A stretch of 64,000 bases of DNA. Origin: Propionicimonas sp. GTDB lineage: Bacteria; Actinomycetota; Actinomycetes; Propionibacteriales; Propionibacteriaceae. Location of the stretch: NCBI GenBank assembly GCA_013791955.1, contig VMSW01000007.1:1-64000 (forward strand). Direction: 5' to 3'. Shown here piece by piece: positions 56,686 to 64,000 of the stretch. The notes below the pieces were generated by a model, which made no database searches, was not told the origin of the DNA, and saw nothing but the letters and a program-made list of their open reading frames with translations. Made by a program: the position numbers and the translations under genes. How positions within the stretch are numbered: the stretch's first letter is position 1; every line of letters begins with the position of its first letter.

Positions 56686-57921
56686 ATGTTGAGTCGACTG
56701 CGGAACTGGGGCAGTGCGGTACTGCTCGCCTTGGCTCCGCTATTGGCGGGGTTCTATGTGGCCGCGGTCGACATCGCCGACGGGTCGCTGGTGCCCTGGG
56801 ATCCGCGAATGGTCGATTTCGAGGTCTACCGGCGTACCGCGGAGTTGGTACTGGCCGGGGCCGACATCTTCAACGTCGACGGCCTGCCCTGGGTCTACCC
56901 GCCGTTCGCGGCCGTGCTAGCCGTGCCGTTGGCGTTACCGCCGTGGCCAGTGATTACCGCGGCATGGATCGTGTTGTGTGTGGCGGCGCTGGCGGCGGTC
57001 CTGTTCAGGCTGGGGCTATCGGGGTGGCGGCTGAGCCTTTTGCTCGTGGTGGCGATCCTGTTCATCTCGCCGGTGCGGCAGACGATCGCCTTCGGCCAGC
57101 TGGGCATTCTCCTGGTCGCGGCTGCGGTGCTCGACTCGATGCCCGGTCCCAGGTTCTTCCGGCGCCGCATTCTGCCAGAGGGCTGGCTGACCGGGTTGGC
57201 CACCGCAGTGAAACTCACGCCAGCGGTGATCGCGGTGCACAACTTCGTCGTCGGCCGACGCCGTCCGGCCTGGGTGGCCTTTGGTGCGTTCGTGGTCGCC
57301 ACGGCGATCGGTTTCGCCGTCCTTTGGGGGCCATCGCTTTCGTACTGGATGAAGCTGGGCGGCGGTGACTCCGGCACCAACAACGGCATCATCTATGGCG
57401 CCAACCAATCGCTGCTGTCCATGTGGGCCCGGCTGGCGCGAAGCTCGTCGATGGGTGGGGTCTGGCTCAGTCTGCTGGTCTTGGCGCTGGGTCTTTGGGC
57501 CGCTGCGCTGATGTATCGGCGCGGCCAGGCCCGGCTGGCCCTGGTGTTGGCCGGGGTGGCCGGATTGCTCGCTTCGCCGATCTCCTGGTCGCACCACTAT
57601 GTGTGGGTGCTGCCGCTGGCGGTGATCTTGTGGCAGGAGCGCTCGTTGCCCGGCTACTTCCGCTGGCCCGGTCTGGGTTATGCGCTGTGGGGGATGGCCG
57701 CACCGTTTATGTATCTGCCAATGGGCGGCGACATCGAGTTCACCTACGGCTGGTGGGAGCTGGTGGTTGATGATCTCGGCATTGTGGCTGGCGTTGCCCT
57801 GTTGGCTGGCGCCGTTGGCACCGCGCTTGGCCCCTGGGGGCGTCGGGGTGCGCAGGCGGTGGCCCAAGCTGAAGCCGACCTGGTTCAGGCCCAGTTGATC
57901 GAGGTGGAAGAACCGGAATAG
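56686..57921 (+). CDS. third GT87-family membrane mannosyltransferase
   Basis: ATG 56686 is used, with GGAGG very close; TTG 56689 is possible. The 411-residue protein has about ten membrane segments. VDFEVYRRTAELVLAGADIF, GLPWVYPPFAAVLA, ATAVKLTPAVIAVHNF, and SPISWSHHYVWVLPL are GT87 markers shared with the genes at 38064 and 39239. Likely role is mannosylation of phosphatidylinositol mannosides or lipomannan. It is a single-gene unit between the mod operon and clpB. Confidence 0.88.
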   Translation: MLSRLRNWGSAVLLALAPLLAGFYVAAVDIADGSLVPWDPRMVDFEVYRRTAELVLAGADIFNVDGLPWVYPPFAAVLAVPLALPPWPVITAAWIVLCVAALAAVLFRLGLSGWRLSLLLVVAILFISPVRQTIAFGQLGILLVAAAVLDSMPGPRFFRRRILPEGWLTGLATAVKLTPAVIAVHNFVVGRRRPAWVAFGAFVVATAIGFAVLWGPSLSYWMKLGGGDSGTNNGIIYGANQSLLSMWARLARSSSMGGVWLSLLVLALGLWAAALMYRRGQARLALVLAGVAGLLASPISWSHHYVWVLPLAVILWQERSLPGYFRWPGLGYALWGMAAPFMYLPMGGDIEFTYGWWELVVDDLGIVAGVALLAGAVGTALGPWGRRGAQAVAQAEADLVQAQLIEVEEPE

Positions 57922-57937
57922 CCGGGGCGCTAGAATA

Positions 57938-57958
57938 GTTGAGTCTGGTGAACTCAAC
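57938..57958 (+). promoter_or_regulatory. HAIR operator (HspR) upstream of clpB, with -10 box
   Basis: GTTGAGT, CTGGTGA, ACTCAAC is the same 21 bases as the HAIR before dnaK. TAGAAT at 57931-57936 is a likely -10, so HspR bound here would block the transcript start of clpB. Confidence 0.93.
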
Positions 57959-57996
57959 TTTGCTGAACACCTTGCTGACAAGGAGAAAGAGCCCTG

Positions 57997-60573
57997 ATGG
58001 ACACCGAGAAGCTGACTACTCGTAGCCGGGACGCAGTTTCGGCCGCGCTGCGTACCGCTCTCACCAAAGGCAATCCCAATGCCGAACCGGTGCACCTGCT
58101 GCACGCCCTATTGCTGGTGCCCGACAACACCGTGGCCCCGCTACTTAACGGCATGGGCGTGGATCCGGCGGTGGTCAATGCCGCCGCTTTGGGTGCGATC
58201 ACCAAGCTGCCCAGTGCCCAGGGCTCCTCAGTCACTCAACCGCAGCTGTCTGGCGGCTTGGCCCGAGTACTCGCTGACGCTCAGACTCGCGCTGAGCAAC
58301 TTGGCGACGCCTTCGTGGCCACCGAGCACCTCCTGCTGGGGCTCTCAGCGGTCGAGGGTGAGGCAAAGAAGATCCTCACCGAACTGGGCGCCACCACGCA
58401 GAAAATTGCCGACGCGTTCAATGCGGCCCGCGGCGATAAGCGGGTCACGTCCGCCGAGGACGAGGGCAGCGAATCAGCTCTGGACAAGTACTCGGTTGAT
58501 CTGACCGCCAAAGCCCGCGACGGCAAGCTCGACCCGGTAATCGGGCGGGACGCCGAAATCCGTCGGGTGGTGCAGGTGTTGGCGCGGCGCACCAAGAACA
58601 ACCCGGTGTTGATTGGCGAACCTGGTGTCGGTAAGACCGCGGTGGTCGAAGGCCTGGCCCAGCGCGTGATCGCTGGCGACGTGCCCGATTCGCTGAAGGG
58701 GCGCCGGGTGGTCAGCCTCGATCTGGCTTCCATGGTCGCCGGGGCGAAGTACCGCGGCGAGTTTGAGGAGCGGCTCAAGGCCGTCCTGAATGAGATTCGG
58801 GACGCTGAGGGCCAAGTGATCACTTTCATCGACGAACTGCACACCGTCGTCGGGGCCGGTCGTTCCGGCGATTCGGCGATGGATGCGGGCAACATGCTCA
58901 AACCCATGCTGGCTCGCGGCGAGCTGCGGATGATCGGCGCCACCACCCTGGACGAATACCGCGAGCGGATTGAGAAGGATCCGGCGCTGGAGCGACGCTT
59001 CCAGCAGGTGTTCGTTGGCGAGCCGAGTGTCGAAGACACCATCGCCATCCTGCGCGGGCTGCGGCAGCGCTATGAAGCCCACCACAAGGTGCGGATCACC
59101 GATTCGGCGTTGGTGGCTGCCGCGTCGCTGTCCAACCGCTACATCACCAGCCGCCAGCTCCCGGACAAGGCCATCGACCTGATCGACGAAGCTGCCTCGA
59201 GGCTGCGGATGGAGATCGATTCCTCCCCGGAAGAGATCGACATGCTGCGCCGCGACATCGACAAGATGACCATGCAGGCTTTCGCCCTGGAGAAGGAATC
59301 TGACGCTGGCTCCAAAGATCGCTACGCCCGACTCACCGCCGAACTGGCTGATGCCAAGGAAGAGTTGCGCGGGCTGGAGGCTCGTTGGGAAGCGGAGAAA
59401 TCCGGGCTGAACCGGGTCGGTGAAATCGCTGAGCGGATCGATGCGCTTCGCATCGACGCCGAACGCGCCCAGCGCGAGGGTGATCTGACCAAAGCCTCGG
59501 AGATCCTCTACGGGGAGATCCCCACCCTTGAGGCCGAACTGGCTCAGGCTTCCCAGGCGGAGGTGAACACCACCCCGATGGTCTCCGAAGAGGTTGCTTC
59601 GGCCGACATCGCCGAAGTGGTCTCAGCCTGGACCGGCATTCCGGTCGGCAAGATGCTGGCTGGCGAGAGCGAGAAGCTGTTGAGCATGGAGGACGGTCTC
59701 GGCTCCCGGTTGATCGGTCAGCGCCAGGCGGTGGTGGCGGTGGCTGATGCCGTCCGCCGATCCCGGGCCGGCATCTCTGACCCCAACCGGCCCACCGGTT
59801 CCTTCCTGTTCCTCGGGCCGACCGGGGTTGGCAAGACCGAGTTGGCCAAGGCGCTGGCCGATTTCCTCTTCGACGATGAGCACGCCATGGTGCGCATCGA
59901 CATGAGCGAATACGGCGAGAAGCACACCGTCTCGCGCCTGGTAGGCGCCCCTCCGGGCTACATCGGCTACGAAGAGGGCGGCCAGCTCACCGAAGCCGTG
60001 CGGCGCCGTCCGTACTCGGTGGTGCTGCTGGATGAGGTGGAAAAGGCGCATGCCGACGTGTTCAACGTCCTGCTCCAGGTGCTGGACGACGGCCGGCTGA
60101 CCGACGGCCAAGGCCGCACGGTCGACTTCCGCAATGTCATTTTGATCCTGACCAGCAACCTGGGTTCGCAGTACCTGGCCGATCAGAGCCTGAGCGCCGA
60201 CACCAAGAAGCAGGCCGTGATGGGGGTGGTGCGGCAGGCGTTCAAGCCGGAGTTCCTGAACCGGCTGGACGAGATCGTGCTGTTCGATCCGCTCACCACT
60301 GAAGATCTGACCCGCATCGTCGACATTCAGCTGAACCGCCTCAATGCCCGGCTGGCCGAGCGGCGGATCCGGGTCGAGGTCAGTCAGGCTGGCAAGGACT
60401 GGCTGGCCCAAACCGGGTTTGATCCGGTCTACGGCGCCCGTCCGCTGAAGCGGTTGGTGCAGACCAGCATCGAGGACGCGATGGCCCGCAAGGTGCTGGC
60501 TGCCGAAGTTGGCGACGGTGATGTGGTGCATTTCGAGGTGAATGCTGAGGGCACCGGGCTGCAGATCGTCTGA
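57997..60573 (+). CDS. clpB: ATP-dependent disaggregase ClpB
   Basis: The 858-residue protein has the N-terminal Clp repeat domain (about 1-145), AAA1 with Walker A GEPGVGKT (about 207) and Walker B ITFIDELH, a coiled-coil middle domain (about 405-525), and AAA2 with GPTGVGKTE (about 605) and [11 protein letters not shown]. It rescues aggregated proteins with DnaK. The middle domain and the absence of a ClpP-binding loop separate it from ClpA/ClpC. ATG 57997 follows AAGGAGAAAG. Control by HspR is expected. Confidence 0.97.
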   Translation: MDTEKLTTRSRDAVSAALRTALTKGNPNAEPVHLLHALLLVPDNTVAPLLNGMGVDPAVVNAAALGAITKLPSAQGSSVTQPQLSGGLARVLADAQTRAEQLGDAFVATEHLLLGLSAVEGEAKKILTELGATTQKIADAFNAARGDKRVTSAEDEGSESALDKYSVDLTAKARDGKLDPVIGRDAEIRRVVQVLARRTKNNPVLIGEPGVGKTAVVEGLAQRVIAGDVPDSLKGRRVVSLDLASMVAGAKYRGEFEERLKAVLNEIRDAEGQVITFIDELHTVVGAGRSGDSAMDAGNMLKPMLARGELRMIGATTLDEYRERIEKDPALERRFQQVFVGEPSVEDTIAILRGLRQRYEAHHKVRITDSALVAAASLSNRYITSRQLPDKAIDLIDEAASRLRMEIDSSPEEIDMLRRDIDKMTMQAFALEKESDAGSKDRYARLTAELADAKEELRGLEARWEAEKSGLNRVGEIAERIDALRIDAERAQREGDLTKASEILYGEIPTLEAELAQASQAEVNTTPMVSEEVASADIAEVVSAWTGIPVGKMLAGESEKLLSMEDGLGSRLIGQRQAVVAVADAVRRSRAGISDPNRPTGSFLFLGPTGVGKTELAKALADFLFDDEHAMVRIDMSEYGEKHTVSRLVGAPPGYIGYEEGGQLTEAVRRRPYSVVLLDEVEKAHADVFNVLLQVLDDGRLTDGQGRTVDFRNVILILTSNLGSQYLADQSLSADTKKQAVMGVVRQAFKPEFLNRLDEIVLFDPLTTEDLTRIVDIQLNRLNARLAERRIRVEVSQAGKDWLAQTGFDPVYGARPLKRLVQTSIEDAMARKVLAAEVGDGDVVHFEVNAEGTGLQIV

Positions 60574-60575
60574 GC

Positions 60576-61451
60576 TCAGGCTGGCTTGGCCGCAGTGAGG
60601 GTGAAGCTGGCCGGTAGCCGCTCGGGGCGCTCGCTGAGCCGCCATTCGCCGCTGTTCTCATCAAAGTCCATGTAGCCGGGCAGGGCCTCCCAGGGCACCG
60701 AGTCGTGTTCGGTGAGGCTGGTGAGCTGCAGGCCAGCGTCCAGGACGGCGGTGACGATCTCACCGATGCTGTGGTTCCACTCCATGGTGGTCGGTGAGGT
60801 GACCGTCTCCTTGCCGGCATAGGTGAGTTCGTCATGCCACACCAGAGCCTCGCTGCGCTCGTAGTAGGGCAACTCGATAGCCACCGTGGTTTGCCCGGGG
60901 CCGGTGATCCAGGGCTGTTGGGCCCGATCGGGGTGCTCATTGGCCACCTCCAGGGCGAAAACGGTGTTCAGCACCGGGTGCCCGTCGCGAATGAACAGCC
61001 GGCCGCCGGGCCGCAGCAGCGCGGCGACTGTCTGGGCCCAGCGCTGAATGCTCGGCAGCCAGCAGATGGCCCCGATGCCGGTGTAAACCAGATCGAAGGT
61101 GCGTCCCAGTGCAGCCACGGCCGAGTAGGTATCGGACTGGACGTAGTCGATGCTCGCGCCGGCAGTGGCGGCGAGTTTGCGGGCTTCGGCCAGCGAGACC
61201 GGGGAGAGGTCGAGCCCAGTGACGCTGGCCGCGCCGAGTCGGGCGAGACTGAGCGTGTCGGTGCCGATGTGGCATTGCAGATGCAGCACCTCAAGCCCGT
61301 CGAGGCGGCCCAGGCGGGGCAGGTCGAAACGCACCACATCAGACAGCGCGTTCGGGTCGGCGAGTAGCGCCTCGATGCCGTAGTGCCGGACGTGGATCGG
61401 CGCGCGTGAGTCCCAGTTGGCCCGATTGATCTCCAGGTAGTCGTCGCTCAT
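60576..61451 (-). CDS. class I SAM-dependent methyltransferase
   Basis: The 291-residue protein has motif I VLHLQCHIGTDTLSLARLGA (about 55-74), LDLSPVSLAEARKLA and the post-II segment FDLVYTGIGAICWL. The C-terminal half ends with a beta region. SAM is the donor; the acceptor is unknown. The gene is convergent with clpB, only two bases apart. Confidence 0.88.
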   Translation of the reverse strand: MSDDYLEINRANWDSRAPIHVRHYGIEALLADPNALSDVVRFDLPRLGRLDGLEVLHLQCHIGTDTLSLARLGAASVTGLDLSPVSLAEARKLAATAGASIDYVQSDTYSAVAALGRTFDLVYTGIGAICWLPSIQRWAQTVAALLRPGGRLFIRDGHPVLNTVFALEVANEHPDRAQQPWITGPGQTTVAIELPYYERSEALVWHDELTYAGKETVTSPTTMEWNHSIGEIVTAVLDAGLQLTSLTEHDSVPWEALPGYMDFDENSGEWRLSERPERLPASFTLTAAKPA

Positions 61452-61463
61452 GGGGTAGCTAAC

Positions 61464-61820
61464 TCAGGCCGGAAGCTGGTCGAGGGTCGCGAGCTGACCG
61501 CCGTGAACGGTTGCCAGGGCGGCCAGGTAGGCCTGGTTCAGTTGATCAGCGCCTTCGAGTTCGGTAGCCGACAGCTCTGAAAGGGTTAGATCGGCGGCCC
61601 AGAACTCACAGTGGGGATGCTCGCGAATACCGTCCAGTACCGCCAATGCGGTGGCTGGGCTTTCGCCGAGGCGGAGCAGGAAACGCAGCAGCGCGGCCTC
61701 GGTGATCGGGCAAACCGCGAAGCCTGGCTGGGTGGCCAACCAGCGCCCGGCGCGGTCGTGGTGCTCGTGTTCAGCGATGGTCAGGGCAGCCAGCACTGCG
61801 CCGTCCAATAGGACGGTCAT
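61464..61820 (-). CDS. vapC: VapC-type PIN-domain toxin
   Basis: The 118-residue protein has the PIN order: VLLDGAVLAALTI with the first Asp, CPITEAALLRFLL with Glu, and YLAALATVHGGQLATLD with the last Asp. VapC toxins cut RNA. The start overlaps the antitoxin stop by four bases, typical of VapBC. The usual Asn after the first Asp (LLDxNVL) is Gly-Ala here, a small deviation. Confidence 0.88.
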   Translation of the reverse strand: MTVLLDGAVLAALTIAEHEHHDRAGRWLATQPGFAVCPITEAALLRFLLRLGESPATALAVLDGIREHPHCEFWAADLTLSELSATELEGADQLNQAYLAALATVHGGQLATLDQLPA

Positions 61821-62047
61821 CGCTCGGCCATCCCGGTGTTGACCTGGGCGGCCGTCACCTTGCGGCCGAGGGTGAGCACGGGCAGGCCGGTCAGCCGGTC
61901 GGTGGTCAGTTTCACCGGGGCGTCGAGCTGAGCCAGGCCGCGGACGGTCAGATCGGCCAACACTGCGGAGAGGGAGACGCCGCGCTGAGCGGCGAGTTCG
62001 CGGGCCCGGCGGTGGACCGCCGGCGGTAAATCGACAGTGGTGCGCAT
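61817..62047 (-). CDS. vapB: VapB-type ribbon-helix-helix antitoxin
   Basis: The 76-residue protein starts MRTTVDLPPAVHRRARELAAQRG, a ribbon-helix-helix DNA-binding fold. A flexible C-terminal part (LTGLPVLTLGRKVTAAQVN) should bind and inhibit VapC. It would repress its own promoter in the 122-bp gap upstream, but no operator was identified. Confidence 0.88.
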   Translation of the reverse strand: MRTTVDLPPAVHRRARELAAQRGVSLSAVLADLTVRGLAQLDAPVKLTTDRLTGLPVLTLGRKVTAAQVNTGMAER

Positions 62048-62169
62048 ACCCGCATCCTAGATGATTCAGCCCAGATGTGGAGGACGGCTCTCAGCTTGGG
62101 CGCGATTCCCGCTAGGCTCTCGCCCGACAGCTGGACCCCTCCCAGTACTTGTGTGGAATGAGCCGCTAG

Positions 62170-63042
62170 ATGAGCAAGATCGTGCCCGCACCGGATGATC
62201 CGGGGTGTTTCGTCGTGCTCAATGGGGAAACTGAGCAGTCCTTTGTCGACCCAAACGATCCCACCCGGTTGGAGTTCGAGTACGTTCAGCGAATTGCTGA
62301 GATTTTGGATGTGACCGTCCTGGCTCGCCCACGATCCGAGCCAGTACGAGTGGTGCACGTTGGTGGCGGTGGCTTCACCGTGCCCCGCTACATCCAGGCC
62401 AAACGCCCCGGCACCGCGCAGACGGTCTTCGAGCCTGATGAGCAGCTGATCGAGGACGTCCGCCGCGAGCTTCCGTTGAACGGTCGAACCAGCATTCAGA
62501 TCCGTCCGACCGACGGGCTCACTGGGATGTCTGCTATGGCCGGTGGCTGGGTGGACGCGCTGATCGTCGACGCCTTCAATGGCGCCCAGGTGCCGGCCGA
62601 ACTGGCGACCACCGCTTTCTTTGCCGAGGCCCTCCGGCTGCTGCGCACCGAAGGGGTGCTGATCATGAACATCACCGACACCGCGCCCTTTGAATGGTCG
62701 AAGCGCTGCCTTGCCGGGCTGGTGCAGTACGCCCCGAATGTTGGGGTGATCGCTGAGGTGCCGGTGTGGAAGGGTCGTCGATTCGGCAACCTGATCGTCG
62801 TCGCTGGTGCCGACATTCCCGTTGAGGCGCTGTCTCGCCAGCTTGCCGCAGCCGCCTTTCCGCAGCGGCTGGTGGGCGGGGAGGCGTTGCTGGAGTGGCT
62901 GCAACCGGCCCTGCCGTTCACCCGCGCCGACGCGGAACCGTCCCCGGAGCCGAACTGGGGCAAGACCTGGTTCGGGCCCAGGCGCCACAAGGGCGACTCG
63001 ATCGACGACGACTCGATGGACGGCAGCGACTCCGAGGTGTAA
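62170..63042 (+). CDS. spermidine-synthase-like protein
   Basis: The 290-residue protein has a Rossmann core: RVVHVGGGGFTVPRYI (about 59-74), FEPDEQLIEDVRREL, and ALIVDAFNGAQVP, like the polyamine synthase superfamily. The catalytic pair of true spermidine synthases is not clear. Actinobacteria often carry such spermidine-synthase-like proteins of unknown reaction. A copy of the GGAACCGTCCCC repeat lies in frame at 62932-62945, coding for EPSP in the C-terminal tail. pyrE follows 12 bases later. Confidence 0.82.
   Translation: MSKIVPAPDDPGCFVVLNGETEQSFVDPNDPTRLEFEYVQRIAEILDVTVLARPRSEPVRVVHVGGGGFTVPRYIQAKRPGTAQTVFEPDEQLIEDVRRELPLNGRTSIQIRPTDGLTGMSAMAGGWVDALIVDAFNGAQVPAELATTAFFAEALRLLRTEGVLIMNITDTAPFEWSKRCLAGLVQYAPNVGVIAEVPVWKGRRFGNLIVVAGADIPVEALSRQLAAAAFPQRLVGGEALLEWLQPALPFTRADAEPSPEPNWGKTWFGPRRHKGDSIDDDSMDGSDSEV
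62932..62945 (+). repeat. GGAACCGTCCCC repeat arm inside a coding sequence
   Basis: GCGGAACCGTCCCC matches the arm of the dispersed palindromes at 28793-28806 and 42837-42848. Here only one arm is present and it is read in frame. Confidence 0.6.
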
Positions 63043-63054
63043 TACGGTGGCGCC

Positions 63055-63597
63055 ATGACCGCCCGTGAACAGCTGATTGAGCAGATCTCCGAACTCGCCG
63101 TGGTGCGCGGCAAGGTGACTTTGGCCTCCGGGCGAGAGGCCGACTACTACGTCGACCTGCGCCGGGTGACGCTGGACGGGGTGGCCGCGCCGCTGGTCGG
63201 TGAGGTGATGACCGAACTGGTTGCCGATCTGAGTTTCGATGCCGTCGGCGGGCTCACCCTCGGCGCTGATCCGGTGGCAGTGGCGATGCTGCACCATGCC
63301 GCCCACGCTGGCGGGCGACTCGATGCGTTCGTCGTCCGCAAGGAGGCCAAGGCCCACGGTCTGCAGCGCCGGGTTGAGGGCACCCAGATCGCTGGTCGCA
63401 AGGTGCTGGTGGTCGAAGACACCTCCACCACTGGTGGTTCGGTGATGACCGCGCTGGAGGCGGTCCGCGAGGCGGGCGCCGAAGTGGTGGCGGTGGCGGT
63501 AATTGTTGATCGCGATACTGGTGCCAAAGAGAAGATCGAGGCGGCCGGGGTGCCTTACCGCTACGCCGTCGGGTTGGCAGACCTCGGCTTGGCCTGA
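63055..63597 (+). CDS. pyrE: orotate phosphoribosyltransferase
   Basis: The 180-residue protein has the start LASGREADYYVDLRRVTLDG, the catalytic Lys segment VVRKEAKAHGLQRRVEG, and the PRPP loop VLVVEDTSTTGGSVMTA (about 118-134). It makes orotidine monophosphate from orotate and PRPP in pyrimidine synthesis. It is coupled to the upstream spermidine-synthase-like gene. Confidence 0.96.
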   Translation: MTAREQLIEQISELAVVRGKVTLASGREADYYVDLRRVTLDGVAAPLVGEVMTELVADLSFDAVGGLTLGADPVAVAMLHHAAHAGGRLDAFVVRKEAKAHGLQRRVEGTQIAGRKVLVVEDTSTTGGSVMTALEAVREAGAEVVAVAVIVDRDTGAKEKIEAAGVPYRYAVGLADLGLA

Positions 63598-63704
63598 GCC
63601 GAGATGGGAGTAGTTGCGCCGCCCCCGCAGTATTGGTCCGCACGTTAGGCTGTGCAGAGTCGGCTGACGCGGCCGGTAACGGGTAAGGGTGATGGGAGCC
63701 TTGC

Positions 63705-64000
63705 ATGATGTGGATCTTCTTGATTCTGCTGTTGGTCGTGGGCGGACTGGCGCTATACGCCGTTAGCCTCTACAACGGCTTCGTTCGGTCGCGGAACCTG
63801 ATTCAGGAGTCCTGGCGCCAGATCGATGTCGAACTCAACCGCCGCTACGACCTGATCCCCAACCTGGTCGAGACGGTGCGCGCCTTCGCCGCGCATGAGC
63901 GCAACACCTTGGAGAACGTCACTCGGCTGCGCAACCAGGCAGCCGCGCTGGCCGGCCAGGGCGGCGCCTCCGCTGAGCGGGCCCAGGCTGAAGAGGCCCT
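63705..64000 (+). CDS. LemA-family protein (partial, runs off the right edge)
   Basis: ATG 63705 (second ATG 63708) follows GGGAG. The visible 98 residues start with a membrane segment (about 3-24), then the LemA signature [38 protein letters not shown] and a helical [13 protein letters not shown]. LemA proteins are membrane-anchored helical bundles of unclear function, often near htpX or TPM-domain genes. Confidence 0.92.
   Translation, partial: MMWIFLILLLVVGGLALYAVSLYNGFVRSRNLIQESWRQIDVELNRRYDLIPNLVETVRAFAAHERNTLENVTRLRNQAAALAGQGGASAERAQAEEA

Overview
The window is high-GC actinobacterial DNA, most like Propionibacteriales from the gene content; this placement is inferred, not tested. Supporting signs are the HspR/HAIR heat-shock arrangement, a class E sortase with an LAxTG sorting signal, GT87 mannosyltransferases, many GTG/TTG starts and 4-bp ATGA/GTGA gene overlaps. 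No tRNA, rRNA, CRISPR array or complete insertion sequence was seen.

Layout. 1-4 kb: the tail of a repeat-rich gene, a pair of related unknown genes on the minus strand, and a sigma factor fused to an anti-sigma-like zinc finger, a membrane segment and a Pro-rich tail. 4-13.5 kb: a 1732-residue surface protein ending in LAYTG, a class E sortase, small membrane proteins, acylphosphatase, a phosphoribosyltransferase and a second sigma/anti-sigma fusion. 14-20 kb: a five-gene amine catabolic operon. 20-31 kb: metabolic and housekeeping genes, mainly on the minus strand. These are an M4 protease with a C-terminal emfourin-like domain, a YbaK deacylase, a CBS protein, a CobW-WD40 pair behind a Zur-like box, proline dehydrogenase, an HAD phosphatase, a lipoprotein, gnd and zwf. 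31.6-35.6 kb: dnaK-grpE-dnaJ-hspR behind HAIR operators. 35.7-42 kb: OsmC, an AbiEi/DUF559-like protein, a LysE exporter, two GT87 enzymes, a DUF4185-like protein and a TMEM175-like channel.

The central feature is 42.9-56.6 kb. A tightly packed minus-strand operon nifH-D-K-E-N-B-V encodes a molybdenum nitrogenase, its cofactor scaffold, NifB with a NifX-like tail, and homocitrate synthase. Divergent from it, on the plus strand, lies an operon of an HTH-TOBE regulator, modA, modB, modC and modD for molybdate sensing and uptake. The 519-bp gap between them carries repeated and palindromic motifs that look like operators. NifD has the roughly 53-residue insertion of clostridial/archaeal-type enzymes plus an unusual N-terminal extension. 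No nifA, nifI, nifU, nifS or separate nifX is present in the window.

56.7-64 kb: another GT87 enzyme, clpB behind a HAIR with the same sequence as that of dnaK, a methyltransferase, a VapBC pair, a spermidine-synthase-like protein, pyrE and the start of a LemA protein.

Two families of dispersed palindromic repeats occur. Each is found between genes and also once in frame inside a gene (grpE; the spermidine-synthase-like gene).
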